The position numbers and the translations under genes are program-made. The notes under the pieces are model-generated. The model saw only the letters and a list, made by a program, of their open reading frames with translations, was not told the origin of the DNA and did no database searches. A DNA stretch of 60,000 nucleotides from Gnetum montanum (taxonomy: Eukaryota > Streptophyta > Gnetopsida > Gnetales > Gnetaceae), in NCBI GenBank assembly GCA_015680685.1, contig MNCI01003660.1:673101-733100 (forward strand). Reading direction: 5' to 3'. Within the stretch, counting starts at the first letter, position 1, and the number at the start of each line of letters is the position of its first letter. Below are positions 1-11,092 of the stretch, piece by piece.

Positions 1-430
1 GCTCCAATCTAGATAAATGATTTGCCACTAAATTCTTAGATCCTTTCTTATCATGAATCACCAAATAAAATTCTTGCAATAAAAGATACTAATGAATTAA
101 CCTAGGACTTTCAATTTGTTTATTATGTAAATACTTAATAGCATCATGATTAGTAAAAAATACTGTACAAAAATCAATTAAATAATGATAGAATTTATCT
201 AAACTATATATAACTACTAACATCTTCTTCTCTATAGTAGTATAATTGACTTAAGTATGGATCAATGTCTTAGAACTATAATAAATAACATATGAAACAT
301 TATCTTTACGTTGATCCAATACTACTCCAATTGGAAATTTTGATACTTCTATCATAAGTTGAAAGTCCTTACTCTAATTAGGATCCTATAAAATTGGTGT
401 TGAAGAAAGCTTAGCTTTTAAAATTTCAAA
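1..430 (-). pseudogene. RNase H domain remnant of gypsy element G
   Basis: Read on the minus strand this stretch gives a degenerate Ty3/gypsy RNase H, continuing from the RT at 524-1161. Recognisable blocks are a VIYYSSKTL-like segment near 300-260, a NYTTIEKKMLVVIYSLDKF-like segment near 250-190, and a FFTNHDAIKYL-like segment near 160-130 that corresponds to the usual TDH(A/S)ALK block. Stop codons interrupt it. Integrase would be expected further left, outside the window. In the intact family this domain removes RNA from the RNA:DNA hybrid during reverse transcription. This copy is not functional. Identification rests on motif order next to the RT, so I am fairly sure. Confidence 0.75.
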
Positions 431-499
431 AAAATTTTAGCAATCTTTAGTTCAATTAAAAATAACATCTTATAGTAATAGTTTTACAAATGGTTGAGT

Positions 500-1170
500 A
501 ATTAATGAGAAATCCTTGATGAATTATCTATAGAAACCAACATGTCCCAAAAATGCACATAAACCTTTCACATTCACAGTAGGGTTAAGATGGAAGATAA
601 CCCTTATTTTCTTAGGATCTACTAAAATTCCCCTTTTTCTCACAATGTGGCCTAACACAACACTAGAAGAGACCATGAAATGACACTTTTTCCAAGATAA
701 TCTAAGACCTTTATCAATGAACCTACATAAGAATAACTCAAGAGGACGTAAAGCATCAGAGAATGAATCACCATAGACTAAAAAATCATCCACAAAAACC
801 TCAAGAAATGAATCAATCATATATAAATAATAGATGTCATGACTATTTGAAATGTATCAGGAACATTACATAGCCTAAAGGACATTCGTTAAAATGTAAA
901 AGTCCTCCATAGTGTGATAAATGTTTTTTTATGTTGATCTTTGGGGGTAATAAAAATCTAATTATGACCACTAAAGCCATCAATAAAATAATAAAATTTG
1001 TGCCCATGAAGCTTATCTAGAACATAATCTAAATATGAGAGTAAAAAGTGATCCTTTCTTGTCCATTTGTCTAATTCACAAAAATTAATACAAACATGCC
1101 ACTTACCTGACTTTTGAGGCACCATCAAAATAGGGCTAATCCACTCAAAATTACAAATCAAATAAATAAT
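500..1170 (-). pseudogene. Reverse transcriptase remnant of gypsy element G (Athila/Tat-like)
   Basis: Two open blocks on the minus strand, 1161-958 and 820-524, cover the RT fingers/palm and the palm/thumb. The first has the SPILMVPQKSGKWH block, the KDHFLLSYLDYVLD block and an FIDGFSGHN block (family consensus FLDGYSGYNQ). The second has the catalytic box as FVDDF followed by LVYG, then KCHFM, LGHIV and FLGHVGFYR. The blocks are separated by about 140 bases with stops, where the FG.CNAP region should be. The wording of these motifs is typical of plant Athila/Tat Ty3/gypsy elements. The catalytic Asp pair is still present, unlike in the RTs of D, A and B in this window. A broken copy; the identification is secure. 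Confidence 0.88.
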
Positions 1171-1750
1171 ACCTACCTAAAATAATTCAAAATTTCATTT
1201 TTACTACTTGCTTCATGGTTGGGTTTAGCCTCCTACATGGTTGTTGTCATGGTCTAGCCTCAACCTCGAAATGGATATGATGCTAAACAATGGATGGAGA
1301 AATCCCTTGATTAAGATCTGAAGGTGACCCAGCAAAAGCCTCAAGTGAATCTATTAAAACCTAAATCAATCTTTGATCTTGATTAGTGGTTAAACTTGAA
1401 CTAATGATCAATGGTTTATTCTGATCAGCATAAATATATTTTAAGTGATGATGAAGTTCCTTTAAATCTAAAGTTATATCCTCACCACTCATAACATAAG
1501 AATAATTCTCTAGTTCAAACAAATCCTTACCATCCAAGGCATCCTACACTTGAGTGCATTGGAGATGTCTTTGTAAATTCATGGTTACATTTTTATACTC
1601 CAACATTAATACTTGATACACCTCATCCCAATCACATAATTTAGAATAAACCATATTTGTTATAGGAGCATTAGCCATATTAAGTTCATTAAACTAGAAT
1701 TGGTTATCAAGGTTATATAAATCTACTGACAAATTCATATTTGTAAATGT
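1170..1750 (-). pseudogene. Degenerate protease-RT connecting region of element G
   Basis: Between the protease motif (about 2050) and the RT (1161) on the minus strand. No long open frame survives. Given its place in gag-pol it should hold the variable linker between protease and RT and the start of the RT fingers. I see no extra domain in it and no sign of a separate gene. Confidence 0.4.
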
Positions 1751-2080
1751 TAATATCATTATGCTAGTTTTCACATAGATAATTGCATCCATTATTACCA
1801 GCATGGTCTTACCTAAAATTAGAGGATAATATTATTCAAAGAAGATGTAGAGTAATCCAACACAACGAAATTAGTAGGGTGCAAGGCATTATCAACTTAT
1901 ATCAAAATATCCTTAACAATACCTTTCAGATGAATAGTAGACTCATCTTCTAGAGAAAGGGTAATATTAGTAGGTTTAATATGATCATAACCCAATTACT
2001 AAAAAATTTGAAATGAAATAATATTTACACTAGCCCCTAGATCCACTAATGCATGATGAAACTTCCTATTATGAATCATA
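1750..2080 (-). pseudogene. Retropepsin (protease) remnant of gypsy element G
   Basis: On the minus strand a broken frame reads through ALVDLGASVNIISF (about 2055-2010), then a LGYDHIKPTNITLSLED-like block and a IHLKGIVKDIL block to about 1900. This is the plant Athila/Tat aspartic protease, where the usual D(S/T)G active site appears as DLGAS, followed by the flap region. The catalytic Asp is still encoded. In a live element it cuts the gag-pol polyprotein. Stops interrupt the frame, so this copy is dead. It lies just upstream of the RT in element orientation, as expected. Confidence 0.82.
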
Positions 2081-2830
2081 CAAGAAATTGTAACACTCTT
2101 GGATCTATTACCTTTTTAGGAATCCTAGCCTTCAAAATATTTTTGATATTCTTAGCAAGGTTAACATGCTTGGGTATTATAATTTTCTTCTTCATAGAAC
2201 AAAGTTCCTTGAGGGAATTAGCATATTGAGGAGTATTTTCAATGACTCTCAATAAGGAAACATGTAAGGTTACATCTTTGAAAAGGTTTTATAGTTGCTT
2301 ATCATCAACCTTATTCAATTCTAATCTATGAAAAAAATGTGTCTATGAAGGAGAAGAGTCATTGGGTTCATCTAAAGGAATCATTATACCATGCCCTTCC
2401 TCCAAAGGAAGAGTTGTTTGGATTGATCCTCTAATTCTTTGTTCTTAGGAGACCTCTGAGAGGGGGTTTAAAGATATGCAACTCTTTCACTTCCAGTAAC
2501 CACATTACATTGATCCATTTTACTTGAAGAAACCATATGCAATTCGTTTCTCCCTTGATACTTAGGATTCCTTTCCATTTGTGTTGGTAATGTATCCTTA
2601 GGTTGTAAGGCTTGAATATGCTTAATTATATGATCATTTTGTTGCTAACAAGTATGTTGAAAACTCTTATTTTATTGCAATATCTACTATTGAAACTCAT
2701 GGTTTTGGTTGGGTCTCCAAGACTGGTTAAAATTATTATTATAACTCTAATAATTGGACACTCTAATAATTGGACCTAAATGGAGGATGTAACTAGTAAT
2801 TTTGGCTTTAATTAGAATTTCATCCATTAC
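2080..2830 (-). pseudogene. Gag C-terminal remnant of gypsy element G
   Basis: Minus-strand sequence upstream of the protease in element orientation. Short open pieces near 2200-2100 (NIKNILKARIPKK-like) lead into the protease. Near 2760-2680 the translation is rich in Asn, Gln and Ser, as gag linkers of this group often are. I cannot point to a capsid core or CCHC knuckle. The call rests mainly on position next to the protease. Confidence 0.5.
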
Positions 2831-3808
2831 CTTGCAAAGTTGATTATTTTCTTTCATTCTTACATTGTAGAATTATGTAAGTTAATAAAAAGAAGGATCA
2901 TGGCTTACATGGGATCAATTGTTAGAATTATAGTAAAGAACACTCAATATGAATTTACTCTTAAGCAAGTAAAACAACTATCTTATTATTCAAGAATCTC
3001 TAATACCAATCGATACAATTCAATGAATAATTCCAATTCAATCGAGAAACACTTTTGTCTATATATTTTTCTTATTCTTCTCTCTATTTCCTTTTCCTTC
3101 TTCTAATAAATGCTTTATAGTCCCACTTTGGTTCAATGCTATAATGACTTTAGTTGATGGTTAGAATAATATATGGCTAATGACTGTGACCTAGGTGTGA
3201 GCCACACCAAGTTGAATCTAAGAGTCTTAACAAGAGTTATGAAGCCAATTAACCACTACTAGTGACTAGAACCAACAGTCCTCATGAGCCATTTCCAATA
3301 GTTGAATAATTAAATCCTAATGGTCAAACAATCAATATGCTTAGAGGGTTAGCATGCACTATGAATCACATGCCTTTATAGCTCTATTATTATCTCTGGC
3401 TATGGTAGAGGTGTGAGTTCCAAGGACTTGCATTGATGAATTCCCAATTTCTATTTAGAAATAAATTACAACTAGCTACAATTCACAACTAGTGGAATTT
3501 TGTGAATTATGACTTGATGTAGGTTGCATGAGCTTATAGTTCATCATCAAAGTTGAATTCAACTTTCATATGCTACCCCATCTTTGCTTGCAGCTAACTT
3601 TACTTATTTCATCTCTATTCCTCTTCTTAACTTTACCTTTAGATATTGTAGAATGGGTGCCTTTCTTATGGAGTTTAAGAATCATCCTCATGATTTGAGG
3701 ATGAGCTCCTATCCTTATTACTATGATTTGAAAGCTACTGTGTGTCATATGAGGTCACAATTGGCTATCCCTAACCAAAAAACTTGAAAAAACCAAGTAA
3801 AAAAGAGC
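2831..3808. other. Unassigned spacer between elements G and D
   Basis: No supported gene. Short open frames on both strands have no recognisable motif. A 9-bp inverted repeat (TCATCCTCA at 3682-3690 and TGAGGATGA at 3696-3704) could form a hairpin with a 5-base loop. The true left border of the 5' LTR of D may lie inside this stretch, because the alignment between the two D LTRs fades above about 3809. Confidence 0.5.
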
Positions 3809-4710
3809 ATTAATTCATGTCTTAACACCTCCTAAATATATTGATTCTCATAGCAATTGCTACTAAATTTGATAAGCTCAAGGGGTAGTACAAAGCTAGA
3901 GATATTGATTTAGACTGTATCCATGGTATGTAGTGATAAAATAGGAAGTAGAAATGTATCATAACCACTATGAAGTTTGATAAGTAAGGATTACTCTACC
4001 ATGGATATCGATGAAAAATGCAAATGCATAGATCTTCAACATCACAATAAGTCCAAATAAAGGAAGTGGCACCTAGAAGAAGATCATATTCCTTATTATA
4101 ATAGTAATATCGATTAATGTCAATTTCCACTAGGTCTATTGATATGATTGTGTAATTATCTTTTATAAATTAATTGTTCTAAATTTGTTGTCCCCTCAAG
4201 TATAAAAGAACTCTTTTATGTTAAAGGAAGAAAAATGATTCATACCCCTTGAAAAGCTGAAGTCATTTAAATAAATTTTCTATTTTTCTAATAACTCTTA
4301 AAAGATCTAGTTGAACCTTGTGGTAAATTGTCAACCATTAGAGTCCACTAATGGGCTATTAGGGTTGCTAAAGCATGAAGACAAAAAGGTAGGATCATAG
4401 ATTGGGTAATATCTCCCTTGTTCTGTTTGAAATTCATATTGTCTACTTAATGGCTTTAAATTGATTTAAGTATTAGATTTCATTCTTGGACTAAGATTAG
4501 AAGTTAGAGTGAGAATTTGTGATTTAACTTACAAGTAAGATTCATAATTGTGAGTTCGAATTGGGAATGAATCTAATCTTTTTTTTTTTATCTTGATGTT
4601 TCCTTAGCTTTCAATCATTTCTTCACATATATGACTTTTAAGTTGGTCACAGACAAGGTGACATTGCTACAATGAAGTTAATCTAGCATTGAAATTTGGA
4701 TAGCTTATCA
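3809..4710 (+). repeat. 5' LTR of element D
   Basis: This segment aligns with 22163-23005. Shared landmarks are a GTGATAAAATAGGAAGTAGA block (about 3931 and 22268), a CATTAGAGTCCA block (about 4337 and 22643) and a GGTGACATTG block near the right end (about 4659 and 22954). It ends in CTTATCA at 4710, three bases before a tRNA-Asp-type primer site, which fixes the right border. The left border is uncertain and could lie up to about 60 bases further left. Copies differ at many sites. Confidence 0.78.
4201..4208 (+). promoter_or_regulatory. Candidate TATA box in the 5' LTR of D
   Basis: TATAAAAG lies inside the 5' LTR, about 500 bases before its end, a plausible place for the retrotransposon core promoter. 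The matching place in the 3' LTR (about 22527) reads TATAGAAA, so the box has decayed there. Call based on motif and position only. Confidence 0.5.
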
Positions 4711-4713
4711 ATT

Positions 4714-4731
4714 TGGCACCATTGCCAAGGA
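4714..4731 (+). other. Primer binding site of D, tRNA-Asp type
   Basis: The sequence TGGCACCATTGCCAAGGA starts three bases after the LTR end. The usual Athila/Tat primer site complementary to tRNA-Asp is TGGCGCCGTTGCCGGGGA. They agree at 14 of 18 positions and all four differences are G to A. This sets the 5' LTR border and the plus orientation of the element. Confidence 0.85.
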
Positions 4732-5119
4732 GGTTGGCAAAGTAAATCTTCATTAAGGGTTTGGTATGATTTTATTGTTTTTTATAGTTAGCTTCTTTTT
4801 CTCTTTAAATTGGTAGTTAGTCTTCACCAACAAGAGGTATGTATTATTTTCTTTATTTTTTAGTTGTGTTTTCTATTTTTTAGAAATTGTTTCTTTTAAT
4901 TATTTTTCTTGGAAAAAAATTAAGAAAATTAAAATTGAGGAGAAAGTACAAAAGAAATTATAAGAGTTAGCTCCTTTAATACCTAAAACTAAAGAAAGAT
5001 ATAAAAAGAGTACCTTTAAAACCATTCTTTCAAGGGTTGTAAAAACTATTTGCAAATTCCTAGGACTAGTTGCTCATAATTGTGTTAAGGAAGTCCATTC
5101 TTGTTAAAAATCCTTAATG

Positions 5120-7310
5120 ACATTTAATAAGCAATCTAAAATGTTAACTCGAATTCAACCTCCTAGAAATGCAAGAAGTTACTATAAAATGCATTGTAGC
5201 AATAGACCTAGAAAATATTCTAAAAGAACCTAAATAAGAAAGGCTTAGTCTTGAACTAGACAAACAAGAAAGGCAAGGAAAAACTGTCATAAGAGCCCCT
5301 ACAATGCTTGAAACTATTGTAACCCTTATAAATAAAAGTGCTCTAATTGATAATCAAGAAGAATGGGAATTTTAATTAACTCAATAGGCTAGGGAACAAT
5401 AAGAATTAATTCAAAATAATACTAAGAGAATTGATGAAATTTTAGCCAATTAACATGTGATTCTAACTTAATGTGTTTAGGCTTTAGGAAAAATCTTACA
5501 ACCTTCTATCATAGAAGAAATAATAGAATAATAAATTGAATTTGAAACACTAACAAAAATTTCTTAATTAAGTGAGTCATTCACCTAGTGTTCATTTTTA
5601 GTAACATTTAATGCTCTCCTAGATACCTTAAACATAAGGATAGACTCAACAAATCCTAATACTTTGAAATTTACCAAGGGTAAAATCTCACCATTACCGA
5701 AATATTAAGTCATATAGAAATCTTAGGGGCCACTACTCAATAAATAAATGCTTTAAAATTTCAAACTCTACTTACTATAGATGCCACCTCTAGCTCAATA
5801 TCCAATCCAACTGCTATCCCAACCATAGGTACTTCATCATTTACAGTTGGATCACCATCATATCATGTACCTTTTAAAAGACCTAAAATCATAGCTCCTC
5901 TCTATTTTGGTAGCATAGGCTCTAATATTCCCATAGGACAAGTTCAATAATGTCAAACTTTGGGAGGTTTTTTGAAGCAAAGAACACCTATCATTTTTCA
6001 AGGACCATTAGTATTTTGCCAAGGAAGAAATGTAGAAGTTAAAAACTCATATTTATTTCCTATCTTTAGGGAAACTACTGATGAAGACCCAATAATACAT
6101 GTTAGAGAATTTGAAACGTTGTTAGGCATGCTAGCACCTCAAGGAGAAGATAGGATAAAGATGATAGCTTTTAAAACCACATTAAAAGATAAAGCTAATT
6201 TTTGGCTTCAAACCTTGAGAACACAAATAGGATCATGGGATGAATTTAAGGTAGAATTCATTCAATGTTTCCTCTCTAATGATAGGTTATATATTGTTAG
6301 GAAAAAATAAGTTTTACACAAAAGGTATGTGAGGACTATGAGAGTGTCCTTAATAGATTTACAGTGTTATGTCTTAAGAATTCCAATCTTAGATTTTTAG
6401 CCAATCAATTAATACAAATATTCATAGAAGGGTTGTTACCATATTGTAGATAAAATGTTGACTTTTCTTGTGGGAAATGCATTCTAAATTTCACATTGAA
6501 AGAAGGTTTGAGAACCATTAATTTCTTAGTTGATCAAAGCAAGCATTGGACAAAACCTAATGTCATGAAAAGAGTAACTCATCAAAATAAGAAACTAAAT
6601 AAAAAAGTTGATGAATTGACTAAATTGATTAAAAAGCAAGCCCACATTGCCTAGGAAGAAGCTTGTAGTATTTGTGGGAATAAATAACATGACATCATAT
6701 CTTGTCCAACCTTAGTATATCGTAATGAAGAAGTCCATGAGTTGGTTAGAGCTTTTCAACAAATTAGAAACCAAACTTCTTTTTCATTTCAACCAAGACC
6801 ATTCTATGAATAACTAGCACTAATGCCTCAAACTAATTTCAAATCATTTAGAAACCTAGTTAATGAGCAACTGGGTTACTTAACACAAAGTTTAATAGCA
6901 TTTATTGAAGAAAATAGGTAGTTTGTAGCTAAAACTATAAGATGATTTCAAGACTTGACTAAAAGTGAATTACCCTCCCAACCTAAACCAAATTCCACAA
7001 ACCAAAAAAAAAAAAAAAGAGGAGATAAAGAACAACTAAACTACAAGAAGTTGAAAGACTATAGAACCTAAATCTAATAAGAAGGTTAGATTTAAGGACC
7101 AAGTTTAGGAGGTACAACTAGAAGATAGGTCACATAAGGAAAATAAAATACCTATTGAGGAAGAGAAGGCAGTTAGGAAACAAGTAGAGGAGGAGTTAAG
7201 AAAGCAACCTTAAACATCACAATCATCACCTGTAACTAGGGAAATAACCTTACCACCATTTTGTAAACGGTTGAAGTAAGACTTTTCAACTAAGGCACAC
7301 ATTAAGAAAA
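5120..7310 (+). pseudogene. Gag pseudogene of element D (capsid and CCHC knuckle)
   Basis: A broken gag frame. The best preserved part, 5960-6310 (116 codons), holds the retrotransposon gag core, with blocks HVREFETLLGML, KMIAFKTTLKDKANFWLQ and GSWDEFKVEFIQCF, close to the plant Retrotrans_gag pattern. Further on, 6664-6705 encodes a nucleocapsid CCHC knuckle (Cys at 6664, 6673 and 6703, His at 6688, spacing C-X2-C-X4-H-X4-C) with a stop inside the second spacer. The tail from about 6950 to 7310 is Lys/Glu rich. The start is unclear; frames weaken before about 5640. Intact Gag would form the particle and bind element RNA. Stops and frameshifts make this copy dead. Confidence 0.8.
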
Positions 7311-7489
7311 TGTTTAGGGAATTACATTTGTATATTCTACTTGAGTAGGCCATAAAAGATACTTCACTTTATGCAAAATACTTAACAGAAATATGTACAA
7401 AATGAAGAAAAGAAAAAAATCCATAGACAAGTATATTTGGTGGATAATTTATCTCAACTGATACAAAGTTATAAAATTTCAAAGTATCA

Positions 7490-7835
7490 AGACCTAGGAA
7501 TCTTAACTATTCCTATAAAAATCAATGACAAAAGAATCAAAAATGTCTCATTAGATTTAGGTTCAAGCATCAACATTATTTCACAAGAAAAGGCTAAGGT
7601 ATAAGACCTAGAAAACATTAGGGAAGTAAATATGTCAATTTCCTTGGTTGATGGCTTAGCTATTAAACCTATAGGAATAGTTGAAGACTTAATGATGAAA
7701 GTAGAAAATGGAAAATATCTTGCAAATTCTATTGTATTAGAAGTTAAGGATCCATATAGTTTTCCTATTATCCTAGGAAGACCTTGGGTAGGAATTGTTG
7801 ATACTGTAATCCATTATAGATTATGGCTACTTTAA
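7490..7835 (+). pseudogene. Retropepsin remnant of element D
   Basis: The plus frame reads PIKINDKRIKNVSLDLGSS from about 7515, with the active-site Asp in a DLGS motif near 7554-7566. A single stop follows, then an open piece (7632-7835) with SLVDGLAIKPIGIVEDLMM (flap region) and FPIILGRPWVGIV, the conserved (I/L)LGRPWL end of plant gypsy proteases. It lies between gag and RT as expected. Domain length (about 110 codons) is normal. The frame is interrupted by at least one stop before 7632. Confidence 0.85.
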
Positions 7836-8219
7836 TTAAATTTTTCCAAACTTACTTTGAAAGTTAATGTATTTGTTAAGGAAAAGGAGGATAGGATAAA
7901 TTAGGACATTAAAGAAATTAAAATGCTTTATTCGATACCAACTTCTACCATGGTCGAAGATAGGGAAACTTTAGTGCTCAATAATTTTGATGAGGGATCC
8001 TTAGAATCTTCCACTAAAGAATAACAAAAGCTCTTGGATTATATTTTAAACTTAGGATTAGGAAATTTTAGAGACAATAATGAACAACCAACTAGTAACA
8101 CTTTGCAACTTAATGAATTATTGAATACCCTTAAGTACATTTTCCTTGATGAAAATAAGCCATTAATAATAAACTCTCAATTGATAATTGACCAAGAGAA
8201 CACAATAATTAAAATATTA
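7836..8219 (+). pseudogene. Protease-RT linker of element D
   Basis: Degenerate polyprotein linker. The open frame that starts at 8034 runs on into the RT and begins with an Asn/Leu-rich stretch of no recognised domain, ending with a LIIDQENTIIKILKR-like piece that leads into the RT fingers. No separate gene is supported. Confidence 0.5.
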
Positions 8220-9070
8220 AAAAGAAAATCCAAGGAATTTTCAGGAAGTTATGAATATTTTCATCATGGAATTTCATGTAACATATGTCAACATCACATA
8301 TACCTAGAGGACAATGTCAAACCAATTCAAATTTCTCCTATGAGAATCAACCTAATCTTAAAGCAAATTATTAAAGATAAAATTTTCAAACTTTGAAAGG
8401 AAGGGATTATTTACCAAATAGATAATAGTGAATGGGTTATTTCCATCACAGTGGTGCCTAAAAGGAAGTTGAATGGAGAGGTTTTGTGGTTTATAGGAAA
8501 CTTAATCAAAGTGCTAAAAGGAACCATTTCCCCTATCTTACATAGACCAAATATTTGAAAGGCTTGAAGGGAATCAATATTATTGCTTTTTAGATGGATT
8601 TAGTGGCTACAACCAAGTAGCCTTTGCTCTAAAAGACCAACATAAAACAACTTTTAGTTGCCCATATGGTACCTTCACTTGTAGAAGAATGTCTTTCAAT
8701 CTTTGTAATGCATCCTCAACCTTTGAAAGGGTGGATATCTATTTTCTTAGATATGTTAGAGGAATAAATGAAAGTATTTATGGATGTTTCTTCTTTATAT
8801 GGAGATAATTATGAAAAAATGTTAGAGAAATTAGAATATTTCTAGGATAGGTGCATAAAAAAATACTTAAAATTAAGTTTTCAAAAGAGTCATTTAATGG
8901 TAACAAGTGATGTAATTTTAGGACACATAATCTCTAAGGAAGAAATTAAAATGGATGTGGAAATCGTGAAGGTCATTTCTACACTTTCAACCCTAACCAA
9001 TTTAAGAATACTTAGAGTATTCTTAGATCATATTGGATATTATAGGAGCTTTATTAAAGATTTTTGGAAA
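8220..9070 (+). pseudogene. Reverse transcriptase pseudogene of element D
   Basis: RT blocks in order, spread over several frames. They are a CQHHIYLEDNVKPIQ-like lead (to 8396), a WVISITVVPKRK block (about 8434), YYCFLDGFSGYNQVAFA (about 8578), KTTFSCPYGTFTCRRMSFNLCNA (about 8647), and the catalytic region KVFMDVSSLYGD at 8771. After that come KSHLM, LGHIIS and FLDHIGYYRSFIKDF. The catalytic box is FMDV where FMDD is expected, so the second Asp is lost. Several frameshifts and stops separate the blocks. Motif wording places it with Athila/Tat elements. Identification is secure; function is lost. Confidence 0.9.
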
Positions 9071-9726
9071 ATTACAAAACCTCTTTTTAAACTTTTGGAA
9101 AAAGATGTTCCTTTCAGATGGACTAGTGACTGTCAAGAAGCCTTTATAGAACTTAAGGAAAAGGTAACATTAGCCTTGGTAGTTAATTCACCTAATTGGA
9201 ATTTTCCTTTTGAATTAATGTATGATGCTAGTAATATGACCACTAGAGGAGTTTTGGGTCAATACATAAAAAATAAACCTAGGATAATTTACTACATTTC
9301 CAAAAGCTTAGATCAGGCTCAAGTAAATTATAAAACTATTGAAAAAGTATTCTTGAAAATTGTGTATGCCCTAGATAAATTTAGGCATTACCTAATAGGG
9401 TACAAAACTAAGGTACACATTGATCATTTAGCCATAAATTTTATAGCCAACAAAAAGATCAAAAATGGTAGGATTATGAGGTGGTGTCTTCTACTTTAAG
9501 AATTTAACCTTGAAATCCTAGAAGAAAGAGGTAGAGATAATGTTGTAATGGAAAACATTTTTATACTTAAAAATTTAAAGGAAAATAGGATAAAAAGTTC
9601 ATTTAATGATAAATTTCCTAGTGAATAATTCTTTCTAGTAAAAACGGATGCATGGCTTGTCGATATAGCAAACTACTTAGCCACAATGAAAACCAACTTA
9701 ATGGAGGCAAGAAGAAAAGAAGTCTT
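9070..9726 (+). pseudogene. RNase H and RNase H-integrase linker of element D
   Basis: The open frame 8897-9499 carries the RT thumb and then RNase H. It includes PFRWTSDCQEAFIELK (about 9110), FELMYDASNMTTRGVLGQ with the first catalytic Asp (about 9210), IIYYISKSLDQAQVNY, FLKIVYALDKFRHYL, and KVHIDHLAINF with a later catalytic Asp (about 9415). After a stop the frame continues to DAWLVDIANYLAT (about 9649), the conserved lead-in to the integrase zinc finger. The coding sequence then stops at 9726 because a copia element is inserted; it resumes at about 15757. This is one of the better kept domains in the window. Confidence 0.9.
9722..9726. repeat. Left target-site duplication of H
   Basis: GTCTT, next to the left LTR of H. 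Its partner ATCTT at 15754-15758 differs at one base, as expected after decay. Confidence 0.6.
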
Positions 9727-11076
9727 TGAGGATTGATAACTTAGAAGGGGGATTGAATAAGTTCCTCATTTAAAACAAGTTCTAACCACCAAATTAAACA
9801 TAAAATTTATGTGGTTCCCTAACTTAGGTAGTCCACAACTGGAGGGTAGATTCCTTGCATACCTCCAGGCTTTTTTTCTTCCAAAATGTGGTTTAAATGG
9901 CATTACAACCTTTACAAGATTTGAGCTCTGCTATAGAAAGTCTTGTCTTTGTGAAATCTCTCAACCTCACAAAGTCCCAACAAGCTCAAAATGTGGTTTG
10001 AAGGGAACCACACCCTATATAATGTTTGAGCTTTGCTCTGAAGTGTTTTGTTGTTGTAAAACCACTCAATCCCACAAGGTACCAACAAGCTCAAAATGTG
10101 GTTTCAAGGGAACCACATCCTATATAATTTTTGAGCTTTGCTCTGAAGTGTTTTGTCGTTGTAAAACCACTCAATCCCATAAGGTACCAACAAGCTCAAA
10201 ATGTGGTTTCAAGGATCTCATAATCTTTACAAAATTGATCTTTTCTCTAGAGTTTCTTGACTATACAAAACCACTTAATCCCATGGGATTCCAATAATCT
10301 TAATACAAATTCCTTCTTACAAGAATTACATCAGCCTTGTATGACAAGAAGAAATAATGTAAAAAGCAAGGAAAGAATGTAACTACAATTACAAGACCTT
10401 GCCATTGAAGCTCAATTCAACATACAATTAACATACAACCCAAAAAATGATGTGACAATGTAGGATAAGAGTATAAGAGGATAAATATGAAAATTATTAC
10501 TTTAATGTTGATAACACTTCCATAATACTTAAGAATTTGAAGTCTTCTTATAACCTTAGAGTTTCTGAAGATACCTCAAATTTCATGCAACAATTATTCA
10601 ATAGCTAGTGTAAACGTCTCCTTCAAGATTAGGATGTCACTTTGAATTTAGCTAAAGTTTTGGGGAGACATCTCCTTCATGAATGGGACGTCTCTAGGGA
10701 GATGTCTCTTATTTTTGGAAGACGTCTTCCTGTGATTGACTTCCACTTAGCTAAGCCATCTTCTATTCCTTGGAGACATCTTATAAACTTTTAAGCTCTA
10801 GTTCTTGAGGCATTCTCTCATTGATTTAGCTTCTTCCCAATCCCTGGAGCATTTTTTCTTATCTTGTAGTTTTCATACATGTCCATACTCTCATATGTCC
10901 TATGTATTCTTCAGAACGACATCTCTACGTAGATCTCATGACATCTCAATGTAGATCTCATTTTCAAACTCAAATCTTGTTTTGAAGTCCTTTATCATTT
11001 ATGACCCTTCTAGAATACAAACACATTTTCATATTCTCAATTTTCCTTAAGGTTTTGACATACCAAAAGGTTAATA
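9727..11076 (-). repeat. Left (3') LTR of copia element H
   Basis: It aligns along its length with 14492-15753 and with the solo copy at 27276-28476. Shared landmarks are AACTTAGAAGGGGG near the left end, a 105-bp tandem repeat, a cluster of GACGTCT/GATGTCT motifs, and GACATACCAAAAGG near the right end. It ends at 11076, followed at once by a polypurine tract when read on the minus strand. Confidence 0.82.
9883..10300. repeat. 105-bp tandem repeat, about four copies, in the left LTR of H
   Basis: Units start at AAAATGTGG at 9883, 9988, 10093 and 10198, an exact 105-bp period. The middle units are nearly identical. Since 105 is a multiple of three, the array keeps a plus-strand frame open from 9809 to 10297; that frame is a by-product and not a gene. 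The right LTR of H has about three units and the solo LTR about two. Confidence 0.9.
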
Positions 11077-11092
11077 ATTTTCCTCTTTTTGG
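11077..11092 (-). other. Polypurine tract of copia element H
   Basis: On the minus strand the bases directly before the 3' LTR read CCAAAAAGAGGAAAAT, a strong polypurine tract used to prime plus-strand DNA synthesis. Its position confirms the minus orientation of H and the inner border of the left LTR. Confidence 0.82.

Noticed and set aside
2840-3106. 88-codon plus-strand frame with a hydrophobic tail
   Set aside because: No recognisable motif, AT-rich composition, and no support from a second copy.
3119-3150. AGTCCCACTTTGG word, common near plant LTR promoters
   Set aside because: A single short word without a paired copy or element border is not enough to call an LTR.
9809-10297. Plus-strand open frame of 162 codons with Cys-rich repeats
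   Set aside because: It is created by the 105-bp (35-codon) tandem repeat inside the copia LTR. The sister LTRs keep only fragments of it, so it is not a gene.
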